This document shows, piece by piece, positions 25,256 to 35,589 of a stretch of DNA of 64,000 nucleotides. Under the pieces are notes generated by a model. It was not told where the DNA came from, did not search any database, and saw only the letters and a program-made list of their open reading frames with translations. The translations under genes and the position numbers were made by a program. This DNA is from Viscum album. Taxonomy: Eukaryota > Streptophyta > Magnoliopsida > Santalales > Viscaceae. The stretch lies in assembly GCA_963277665.1 (NCBI GenBank), contig OY728165.1, positions 1,760,834,772-1,760,898,771 on the forward strand. The letters are read 5' to 3'. The stretch's first letter is position 1. The number at the start of each line of letters is the position of its first letter.

Positions 25256-25267
25256 CCAATGCATTGG
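25256..25267. other. Conserved palindrome CCAATGCATTGG (element C 5' LTR)
   Basis: Perfect palindrome 571 bases from the LTR end, followed within 20 bases by a second one, TATCTCATGAGATA. The 3' LTR copy is at 31893-31904. Confidence 0.7.
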
Positions 25268-25838
25268 GTAAAGATTTTATATCTCATGAGATAGAAATGG
25301 CTGGAACGGAAGGTTATTTCGGTTCAGTGATACAGGACTGAAACGAGGAGTGAACTCGGTTCAGAAAGGGACTTTGTCCACTAAGATAGTCTTGGCAATG
25401 AGTCATGACTAACAAGAAATGATTTTCCATGATTATGTGTGCATGCCACAAAGTTTCAAGTTTCATGTTATGATTATGGGGATCTCATTTTCACTTCTAT
25501 GATTTGTTCCATGTTAAGATATTATGATCTCTTTTGCAGGTTGTGATTTTCAAAAAGATATGATATGATTTTTATTTCTTTTGTATACCCTTACTGAGCA
25601 TTTGAGCTCACCCTTTTATGTTTTCTTTTCCCCAGGATATAAAGAAAGGTTTTAGGTAAAAAAAATGGAAGATCTTTACGGGAGATATTGAAGATCTTTC
25701 ACAAGGATTAGAAGATTATGTTCCGAGTTTCCAAAGACACTAAACTATTACGATCCTTTAGTGTGTGTTTTTGTTATGTACTAAGTATTCCGCAAATGTA
25801 ATGTAATGTCCATGTACGTCAGGATACGGGTCTCTACA

Positions 25839-25852
25839 GTTGGTATCAGAGG
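25839..25852 (+). other. Primer binding site of element C (tRNA-iMet)
   Basis: GTTGGTATCAGAGG directly follows the LTR end TCTCTACA. It is complementary to the 3' end of initiator tRNA-Met, the usual primer for plant Ty3/gypsy elements. Confidence 0.9.
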
Positions 25853-26098
25853 AAAGGTTTAGTCAACCTTTGGAAACTAGGATGCGAAAACGTTAGTGAG
25901 ATCCCTAGAGATATTTCTAAGGTATGTCTAGGGATGTCCCTAGGGATAAGTATACGTATAGGTTATAGTAATAGAATTACGCTAACGATCATAGAATTAA
26001 ACCTAAGATGTTGGATATTGAAGGTACTCCCCCTTTATTATGTTGTTTTCCCTAGCATGATTTTTGCCTCTCACACTATTCTTTTTGGGTTTTAGACG

Positions 26099-27214
26099 AT
26101 GGCTGGAACCCGAAGGAACCGTGTTGATCAATGCAATGGACAATGCAATGATTTCCCTCCTGAACAAACAAATGTTATGGGAGATGGAGTGCAAAATCTT
26201 ATTGCTATACTTACACAAGCTATGAATCATTCTGGACTTCCAAATGAGCAGAGAAGGGAACAATATTCTATTGAGTCCTTCATGAGGCAACGTCCACCTT
26301 CTTTCAGTGGGTCTTCTGATCCACTTGTGGCTGAACAATGGATCAGTACTACTGAAAAGATATTTTCAGTTCTTCAATGTTCTGAACATGATAAAGTCAT
26401 CTTAGCAGTATATCGTTTGGAAGGTGAAGCTGATCAATGGTGGAATCTTATCAAGAATACGAGGCCAAGTGATGAAATTGAGTCCATGGAATGGGACGAG
26501 TTCAAGAACTTGTTTTTCAGTAAGTACTTCCCTCGTATTCTTCGAACAAAGATGTAAAAGGAGTTTATTGAGCTGAAGCAGAAGGATGATGAATCTGTTG
26601 GTATATATGAAGCGAATTTTACAAGACTTGCAAGGTATGCATCTGGCATTATCATCCAACCTGAAAGTAAAGTTGATCGATTTTTCAGTGGCTTAAAACC
26701 AAGTCTTCGAAGGGCATTAGCTATAAGAGACTTCAGTAGCTATGAAGAAATTGTGCGTTGTGCTATCAAGGTAGAAATGGAAGTTGGTGTTACATATCCA
26801 TCTCATGGTTTTGACAAGAAACGAAAGATGGAGTTCAAGGAGAAATCTCATAATAATGGTGAAAAGAAGATGAATGTTTCCTTATGCACAAAGTGTGGAA
26901 AGAAGCATGGTGGAGATTGTCTTAAAGGAACTAGAAAATGTTTTAAGTGTGGAAAAGAAGGTCATCGAGCAGCTGAGTGTCGAAGTAATGGAAAAAGGGT
27001 TTCTAATGATGTGAATAAAGCAAACACTGCAGAGAACGCACCGCCAACACTTCAATGCTTCAAGTGCAAGGAAATGGGGCATTATGCTAATAATTGCCCT
27101 AATCCAAGGGTTAGTGATGATCAACATGAGCAACCACTGAAGGAAAAGGACAAAGTGAAATCACATGCGATCACTATTGGCAATGTTGAATATGACAACG
27201 ATGTGGTGGAATGA
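26099..27214 (+). pseudogene. gag: Gag of element C, one in-frame stop
   Basis: Capsid/nucleocapsid polyprotein frame of 372 codons starting MAGTRRNR in a good context (GACGATGGC), interrupted only by TAA at 26555-26557. The capsid region has the conserved stretches IESFMRQRPPSFSGSSDP, VAEQWISTTEKIF, EGEADQWW and, after the stop, YEANFTRLARYASG and DRFFSGLKPSLRRALAIRD. The nucleocapsid has three cysteine motifs: CTKCGKKHGGDC, CFKCGKEGHRAAEC and CFKCKEMGHYANNC; the last two fit the CX2CX4HX4C zinc knuckle. Element D has GAA (Glu) where the stop lies, so a G-to-T change explains it. The frame ends at DVVE, matching D's Gag just before its protease, so pol is missing from the junction on. Confidence 0.9.
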
Positions 27215-27717
27215 TTAAGTGTTTATGTAATGGGATTCCAAAATAATGTTGTATCATTGAGTATTGCAATTGAAAGTGATTGAGATATTTTTTGGAAATA
27301 AGATGATATGCGCATAATGAAGACGAGAAAATGAAATGTTTAATGGTATTCATGAGCTCATGATTGATATAAGGACTAAGTGATATCATGGTTTGAGTAT
27401 ATAGAATTTTGAGGATTTTGGTATGTGGAAAGTGTTAACTTTTAACTGCACTCATGTTTTCACTAAGGTATTCAAGAGAATACACGATTAAGGACTTTGA
27501 ATGTTTGGAATGTGACCAACAAGACATATCTTATGATATGTGGGGATCAACGACAGTATTAAATCTCTGGTAATCGTTGTCACTATATTATGAGAGTGGA
27601 CTGCAGTATGATGTATAAGCCTAAAGATTAGACTGGATTATGTTGGACATAAGTTAGTATTGTTTAAGGATAGAAGATTTTCGATATTATTGATAGGATG
27701 TTATAGTAACGTAGTTT
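27215..27717 (+). other. Non-coding post-gag region of element C
   Basis: About 500 bases in place of pol. No protease or RT motif is visible in any frame, and there is no sign of a decayed pol. I see no feature I can name. Confidence 0.6.
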
Positions 27718-27842
27718 TAGAAAAAGGACAACCTGCAGGACGGGCGACAGCCCATCGCTTCGAACAAGGCTGTAGGAATCGAACCAACAACCGAAGTGCG
27801 ACTGGCCTTTATCGCCTACCACTGACCTACAGGAAGTCCCTG
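27718..27842 (-). repeat. tRNA-derived SINE-like module, copy 2
   Basis: On the minus strand it has CAGGGACTTCCTGTAGGTCAG (A-box region, about 27815-27831), a B box GGTTCGATTCC (27775-27785) and a final T5 run. It aligns with 2793-2914 in element A along its whole length and has the same antisense orientation relative to its host element. Confidence 0.65.
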
Positions 27843-28455
27843 TTTAGTAGAAACTAGTGTTATTATATTAAGCAGTATGATATATGAAGTATAAGCCCAT
27901 TTTAGGAACCATATATGATTAATCCCACTATAGATCGACTTATGTATATAAATTTTTCTAACCTTTTGAGACAGATGGAATGACCCGTCATTCTATCACA
28001 TGATCTGCTAACACTTCACGAATAACAAATTCAACTTCATTTATTTAAGAGATGAAGTGGAAATCGTTCAAGGCATGAACAACAGTGAGATTGTACCAAA
28101 ATAAAGTATGTATTTATTCTAATTCAAATTTTCAACTTTAGGGAAATGATCTTGAAAACCAAAAATGTTGTCATAGTGATCTTATACCTGAGGAATCAGA
28201 TGGTACCTTATATCATCACAAATTTATGGATTTGTGATTTTTGGCTTTTCCATAGCCATGTTCTCTACCACTCTCCATCAGAACATGATGGTTAGATTTT
28301 TCTTCCATATCCATATTTTTACCTATGTGGAAACCCAACAATTAGTTTATTTGGGTAATCGTTACATTTCATACTTTAGTTTTTAAAGCCAAGTTTTGGT
28401 ATTCCTTTTTACGATGTGGGAAACTTTCGAATAGAAAACCATTTATAACCCCGAC
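27843..28455 (+). other. Non-coding 3' region of element C, shared with element A
   Basis: No gene. The stretch CACTCTCCATCAGAACATGA (about 28270-28290) and its neighbours match the minus strand of 2020-2060 in element A, showing common descent of the internal regions. Confidence 0.6.
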
Positions 28456-28475
28456 GAATTTCGAGGGCGAAATTC
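28456..28475 (+). other. PPT-proximal hairpin of element C
   Basis: GAATTTCG-AGGG-CGAAATTC is a perfect 8 bp stem with a 4-base loop. It ends a few bases before the polypurine tract. Confidence 0.75.
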
Positions 28476-28476
28476 A

Positions 28477-28493
28477 TTTTAAGGGGGGTAGAA
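28477..28493 (+). other. Polypurine tract of element C
   Basis: TTTTAAGGGGGGTAGAA directly abuts the 3' LTR start TGTAACAG. Confidence 0.9.
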
Positions 28494-31400
28494 TGTAACA
28501 GCCCAAGATTTTATGAAAAATATTCTTTTTAATTTTATTAATGTCTTGTGTTGTACGCTACACCAAAAGGAGCTTGCACAACACGCATCCTTGACTTGCC
28601 TTGCATTACACGCAATCGCAACCTTCCTCGATAGTGTGTGTAGTACGCAATAACGAGTTTCACTAAACAGAGATATGCTATTAAAACTAGCCGTTATGAA
28701 TAGTAATAACCACTTTTTGAAATATTGTAAATTTTATTTTTCAAAATGGATTTCATTTTTGGATTCGGAGTATCGAATTTCGCCTAAGGTGAAATTTTGG
28801 TACATTTCGGATAACTTTCATATTCTGATGAATAGTGAAAATTACTAAATTATAATTAAAAACAACTTTTTAATCGAAATAATTAATAGTGATAAATTAT
28901 TAATTTGAGTGGTTTTAAAGTATATTTAGAATATATTTTTACAATTTAATACAATGTTGGTCATTGGACGTAATTTCACATTTAAACCTGACATAAACAA
29001 GTGTCAATCTTTTGATAGATATTGTTTCGTAAAAACACGCTATTTGTTTTAATAGCGGGATTTAATTATAAAATTAATTAATTCAACTTCTATGTTATGA
29101 ATTTGGTAAAATAGACTTCATTTTTGAATTCGGAATATGAAATATAGCCTAGGATGAAATTTTGGCAGTTTTCTGAAAACTTTCAATTTTTGATGAATAG
29201 TGAAACCACTAAGTGGTAGGTTAAAAACTGAATTTTGCATAAAACTTAATTTTACCACTTCTGTGAATGGAATTTCGAAAATCCGAGAGACACGGTTAAT
29301 ATCAAGGACTAAAATGTGGTTCAATGAGATGAAAATAATTTTTGGTGAATAGTAACTTTTTACTTTTTTTACCGCGGTTAATAGTAAATAGGGTAACTAA
29401 GGGTAAATATGATATTACTATTACCCTAACACATGTACTAATTCTATTGGACAAGTGTAATTCGACCAAAAACAAACTTAGGAATAAAATATGACCATTT
29501 AGGCCCACTTGGATTAGATTAGGACATTTATTATGAATTTATTTAAAGAAGGGTTAAAATAGTTAAAATCAAAGTTTAATAAGTAAATCATTTTCAATAT
29601 GGGGTTATACATAAGATAAATTCGATTGTAAATATTCATTAGAAAGCTAAAAAGATTTCCTACATGATGGTAGTTTATTTGTAATTTTTAGACATCAAAT
29701 AATTTAATTTATTTATGACACAACGATGATGCAGTAATTATCTTATTAATGAAATATTGACATAATTGATGTTATAAACACCAAAATAAATGTAATTTGA
29801 GATTTTTTATGAATTCCACTAATTTTCTAGGTTAATATGATATATTAATGTTGATATAATCAACTTGGTTAGAACATATAATTCTGTTATGACTTTCACA
29901 AAAATCATATATCAAATAGTGTCAAAATTGACACAAAATAGTTTTTAAATCAAATATTATATTATTAATTGTTATTTTATTCCTAAAAATCTAAGGATCG
30001 GCCAAATGACTTAGATAAGGATATATATATTAATAATAAACAAATTGTGGTTCTTTTGGCATGTTATAGTAAGTTTATTAACCATATAGTGAAAGAAAAC
30101 AAAAAGACACGGTAAAAGTTAAATTATTTAACTTAGAGTTAAATCTAATTGATAAGGTTTAAAATAATATCCAAACATGTCTAAATTTGATTGGTTGATG
30201 AGATTACAACCCTATCTCATCTAATCTTCTAATATGAGTCATTTTTGGAGGTTTTTAAGTGGGGTTAGATTTATTATAAATTAATATTTTTAAGAATTCC
30301 TAAGGTGCCCCTCTCCTCCCTTATAAAAGGGCACCTCCTCCCCCTCCTCCTCACACCAATTTTGAGCACTCAAGCTCGGCCAACCCCTGCCATTTTCTCC
30401 TCTTCACTTTCCTAGAATAATCCTAGAGGTTCTGGTCTTCTCCAAAGACCAATCTTAGTTCCTTAAGTGGAGGATTCAAAGAGGCGTTCCAAAGAAGAGG
30501 TAATATCCATTACCGATCTTTTCAATTTCTTTCTTCTTCAACTTCTTTTTCTTTAGTTGTTTCATGATAAAGTAATAACATCAGTATTACTTACATACTG
30601 ATATGTTATTATAAATATGAAACAACCCTAATTCACCTTCTATCCATCCTACGGAAAAATGAAATCACCGCGCGTGCGTACGTACGGAATACCGTCTCCA
30701 CGCCGTGGTGTAATCTATTTTCCACCATCACCTTACAAGGATGGGTATAATGGTGTAATGAGTAACTACATATGATTATTATGAAGTAATATTTATACTG
30801 AAATAATATATATATATACTCCAATACAATTCCACGATCATAGGAACGATATCATCACTCGTGCGTACGTACGGAATACCGTCTCCACGATGTGATGCGA
30901 CTCGTTCTACATGATCTTCATTTCATAATGATTATATAAATGAATTGAATGAATGAATATGGTATATAATACACTAATACCATTCTGGAAATGAATTATC
31001 TATAACCTAAAGATAAGAATAAGAATTTATTCGACAAAACACGCATAAGAACAAAAAGTTATAAAGACCCGAGTAACAAGTAACAATGAAATATTACTAA
31101 CAAGAAGATAATAATATGACCATATATGATATCATATCAATATGTATGATTCTGGAATAAGTCAATAACATTATTTAAACCATTATACAGGAGCTTCAGA
31201 CACGTACAAAGCTAATCGGACCTAAGGTAAGGGAAATATCACAATCTCATTTTTATTCGAGATTGTTTATTCGTAAGTATTTACTGGGGTGTATTTTATC
31301 ATCCACATCCATGTTTCATCAATATGTAAATCCACCTACAATTGTTTAAATCCATTTTTACCCTTCGGTGAGTTTTTAGTAAAAGAAATAAAAGGAATCT

Positions 31401-32477
31401 TTTGTCGTTTTTCGTACGAGGTACTTTTTGACTTTTCCGACAAAAGTACGAAGAATGTTTTTTTTAACTTATACGGCATGAATAGATTTTTAAAACATTA
31501 TTTCCAAGAAGCTTCCTTTACAAGTTCTCAAGTTTATTTTTAATCAACTTCTTTTATTTTAAAGTTATATGACATGTTATGAAAGGAAAAATGTTTTTGA
31601 AGAAGAAAGGATATTTTCCTCAAGAATGGAGTTCAAGTGTTTTATCAAAATTATTTTCCATCTAAGATAATAAAGGGTTATGTTTTTATCCCTATTATTA
31701 CATTGATTTGATCATGTTGTGATGGAATTATTTTTATGAATTCCTTTATCTTATATGAATTGATTTATGATGTCATGATGTTTCAAGAATCCCATTTTTG
31801 TTACATGTGTTATGCGATGATGTATGTTTTATGATTATGTGGCACACATAAGAAAGGATTCATTAAGAGATGGGTGGGACCTATATCTCCCTCCAATGCA
31901 TTGGGTAAAGATTTTATATCTCATGAGATAGACATGGCTGGAACGGAAGGTTATTTCGGTTCAGTGATACAGGACTGAAACGAGGAGTGAACTCGGTTCA
32001 GAAATGGACTTTGTCCACTAAGATAGTCTTGGCAATGAGTCATGACTAACAAGAAATGATTTTCCATGATTATGTGTGCATGCCACAAAGTTTCAAGTTT
32101 CATGTTATGATTATGGGGATCTCATTTTCACTTCTATGATTTGTTCCATGTTAAGATATTATGATCTCTTTTGCAGGTTGTGATTTTCAAAAAGATATGA
32201 TATGATTTTTATTTCTTTTGTATACCCTTACTGAGCATTTGAGCTCACCCTTTTATGTTTTCTTTTCCCCAGGATATAAAGAAAGGTTTTAGGTAAAAAA
32301 AAAATGGAAGATCTTTACGGGAGATATTGAAGATCTTTCACAAGGATTAGAAGATTATGTTCCGAGTTTCCAAAGACACTAAACTATTACGATCCTTTAG
32401 TGTGTGTTTTTGTTATGTACTAAGTATTCCGCAAATGTAATGTAATGTCCATGTACGTCAGGATACGGGTCTCTACA
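28494..32477 (+). repeat. 3' LTR of element C (3,984 bp)
   Basis: Near-identical copy of 21857-25838. The TATA box is at 30321-30329, nested hairpins at 30666-30710 and 30853-30897, and the palindrome at 31893-31904. It ends GGGTCTCTACA and is followed by the AAGCC target duplication. Nearly all differences from the 5' LTR that I noted are transversions. Confidence 0.95.
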
Positions 32478-32482
32478 AAGCC
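32478..32482. repeat. Target site duplication of element C, right copy (AAGCC)
   Basis: Exact match to 21852-21856. Removing element C and one AAGCC rejoins the two halves of element B's left LTR. Confidence 0.9.
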
Positions 32483-35024
32483 CTCCTAGAAACCAGAAAT
32501 CAGTTTTATATCTGTATGGTGAGTATATATGTATACTATGTTGGGAAAACAAAATCCCTTGTGCACATGTGGGGAGGCATTTTAATGACCTATGAGAATA
32601 TATAGGTAACCGAAACACCATACATGAAAAAATATCCATCCCCCCTCACCAAATAACACTCGCCAAATAATGAAAGTCAGTTATGTATTAGTAATAACAC
32701 ATCGATATTAAGGTACCCCACACTGCTTTCCCACCAGTTAAATAGAAAATCTTATGTGTCAATCCTCTCCGACAGGTTCTACAACTATCCCACTACCACC
32801 CCAACACCAACCTTATGAGACGCCACAACCACGTATCTCACTCACAGACACATGTTCCACCACAACAACACATAACATGGCCTATAGATAGCTGTTCCAC
32901 AATAACCACTACCACAACCGAAGAAACCTTGTCCATAAAAACCAAGGCCACTCCAATGACACCTGGGTTAGACCAACCACCGCCTTTCCCAGAGACATGT
33001 GGGACTCATCCCTAATACACTATAGAAAGAAACATTCCTATACACCCCTAGAAAAACCACCACCACCCAACATTACCGAAGAGTCATGGGACATAGTGAA
33101 CCTTAGGTTGTCATAGACTACCCAAAGGTTCCTTTGCTACATGGGAGTGGGAGTAAAAAGGGCTAATAACCACCCGTAAATAAGAATGTTGGAAAAAACA
33201 CCCATCCCCATTATATGAGGATGTTGCGAAAAAAGTGATAAACATGGGTGGGGTGTGTATAAGAAACAAAAGAAATAAATTGTATACATATAGGTAAGAA
33301 AGTATCCATTAAAACATAAGGGTTTCAAAATAAGCAACCAACCCATTCACAACAACTATTTTTTCTATCCCTAAAAGCACAAAATTCATAACAACCACAA
33401 CCAGAAGAAAAACCATTTTCGGAAAACAACTCCCCCATTAGACATATTCTAATTTAATGTTCAACTAATTATATTTAAAATAATTATCCACTAATGGGAA
33501 ACTAATAGGCATAACCACAATCCAAAACAACTACTGAAGGAAAAAACGTCCAAGAAGGATTATAAGCATTCACATGCAGTTCTTTTGTCATTTCAGAACA
33601 ACATATGGGATTCCCGAGATCCTTTGAATTACTATAACCAAAACAAGCCAAAACATATTGTCCCCATGCGTTATCAGATTTATGAACCAATATTCTCTAA
33701 AAGAAAATTTTCAATTCACTTCCATGTCACCCCATAATGAATCTACAATGTAACAATACATATCACCAGAACAGAGAATTGATGTTTTCATATTTATCCA
33801 CACCATTCATTAGGTACCATATTTATTTTTATTTAACCATGGTGATCACACAGTGGCACATATTCATCAGGCATCCATTTAATCAACCATGATTGTGTGA
33901 TTAACTAGTTTTCATGTTAAATCCATTGAATAAAATAATTATCTAGAAAAAAAAGTGCTTCATTAGTGTGTAATAGGGGACCAACAATGAACATGCTTTC
34001 CAGTGGACATAACCCCGTACGATTCAAAACATATAAATAAAGATATAACAAAGAAAACATCACAAACATTCCCACCAATTCATTCCTTAACCATCTATTT
34101 TTTATCTTCATTAGGGTCCATTCATCTAAATACTGAGGGTACAACATCATACCCCCCCTCAGGATGCACAAAAAATAGAGAGAAGGAAAAACCCTTCATG
34201 GATGATCAAGGATCAATGTATTATCATTGTGAAAAAAGTGGATGCTTGAAATTCAGAGGAAGAACTCCATGGACACCAAATTTGAGTGGTAAGGGCTCCA
34301 TCACTGGTGTATGATTAGTCTCAAGAGGTTGTCTCGAGCTGCATTAAGAGAAATAAAAATGAATAATGAAAAGAGGATCTCATCTTAAGAAGAGGCGAGA
34401 TCCGAAAATCAGGGAGATGATTTGGATGTACATAAAATTCTGAACGTGGATGGACCATACAGCTTTGCAGTTTCTCACATTGGGTTTAATTGATATTTAA
34501 AAATTATCCACAGAGATGGTGGAGATAATGGCCTTGTGTTAAGAGATTTCCGTCAAATGGAGATAAACTACATGTAATAAGGGTGCAACTAGAAAACATG
34601 TGATACTGGAAAATGGGGAAAGGGTGTGATAATCAACACATTTTGGTAACTCATGGTTTTCCTGACACTTGATGGTTTAAAACATCTTCTACGGGCCTTA
34701 AATGACATTTAAAGGGGGATTAAAACACTTTAACATTCAAATATATGTTACTTGGGAGAAACTTTGGAGTCTTGGAAAAACAGGAAATGAACAATTGATG
34801 CGTGAGTCATTTTCACCCTGGAATCATCACCCTTCCACTGTCGACCTAGAACCGATGTTGATCAGTGCCACTAATAGCCCATCGTTGCCACCGATGACCA
34901 TCAGTTCCACCATTTGTTCGACCTGAAATTTGGAAAACTCCTCAATGATTCACCGATGGACCCCATGATACCCTAAACACTGAAATATGAAAATGTAATT
35001 AACTATGATGGCCCAAGGAATTAT
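32483..35024 (-). repeat. Left (3') LTR of element B, second segment
   Basis: Continues the LTR interrupted by element C. It aligns with about 40700-43414: for example GGTGAGTATA.ATGTATACT, CCACACTGCTT.CCC, and GATACCC.AAACACT near the inner end. The inner edge near 35024 is estimated from the last alignable bases. It could extend to about 35096, where a CAGGGGGGTA-like polypurine tract begins on the minus strand. Open frames in this stretch have no family match and no constraint that I can see. Confidence 0.65.
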
Positions 35025-35096
35025 ATGAGATACCTCTACAAGTAATATAACCCCCAATTATTTAATAGTAACCTGATGGGAAAATAGGGGTCCAAA

Positions 35097-35110
35097 CAAT
35101 ACCCCCCTGT
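35097..35110 (-). other. Possible polypurine tract of element B
   Basis: The minus strand reads ACAGGGGGGTATTG. It resembles the AAGGGGGG tracts of the other elements and lies between the left LTR and the decayed integrase, where a PPT is expected. Confidence 0.45.
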
Positions 35111-35589
35111 AAGATAGCACTTGGGAAAAACCACCCTAGAGATGTTTGAATGGAGGAAAAAACCTTGACATCCAGGGATACTTCTTTTACATCTATCTCG
35201 TAAACGTGTACGGAAATACATTGTATCCAAAGAACACAAAATCCATACAATCATGATATATGGATTAGGGATTCCCTTTTTCTAGTTCAATATATTATCT
35301 TCATTTGGTGGTACCGAATCACCCTCACACCTTTAATCTCATCCACATTATTGAGCCTTGATAAGGGATCAGGTCCTCCCCTCCCCCCAATTAGGACCTT
35401 TCACACACATTAGAAAACAAGGGAAATATCCCATCATATAGAACACAATGCTAAGAATTACATCACACCAATCTATAATGAAACCACTAGGTAAAAACTC
35501 AAAACATCTCTAGGTACTGGGCACACATATGTGCCTTCCATTCCTAGATTCTCTCATCGAGGCCACCATACCTCCAGAACACACGAACT

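Larger units (their letters stand above)
21857..25838 (+). repeat. 5' LTR of element C (3,982 bp)
   Basis: Begins TGTAACAGCCC and ends GGGTCTCTACA immediately before the PBS. A near-identical copy lies at 28494-32477. U3 is about 1.8 kb and runs to the TATA box at 23684. The transcribed part holds the CGGCCAACCCCTGCC motif (23738-23754), two nested hairpins (24029-24073, 24216-24260) and the CCAATGCATTGG palindrome. Short open frames here are AT-rich and conserved only because the LTRs are young duplicates. Confidence 0.95.
21857..32477 (+). mobile_element. Element C: gag-only Ty3/gypsy (TR-GAG-like), complete, 10.6 kb
   Basis: Complete insertion with two LTRs of about 3.98 kb, a tRNA-iMet PBS, a PPT and a 5 bp target duplication. 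The internal region is only 2,655 bp and encodes a Gag with zinc knuckles but no protease, RT, RNase H or integrase. Gag and cis signals resemble those of element D, so it may depend on D-like elements for pol functions (inference). By eye I count about 25 substitutions and one small indel between the LTRs, so insertion is recent. It sits inside the left LTR of element B. Confidence 0.9.

Noticed and set aside
27215..27717. Decayed pol after gag in element C
   Set aside because: No RT, protease or integrase motif found in any frame, whereas the much older element B still shows them clearly. Pol is absent rather than decayed.
32815..34314. Frames at 32815-33015 and 34003-34314 as small genes
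   Set aside because: They fall in the left LTR of element B. The homologous parts of the right LTR do not keep the frames, and the composition reflects CAC/ACC-rich sequence.
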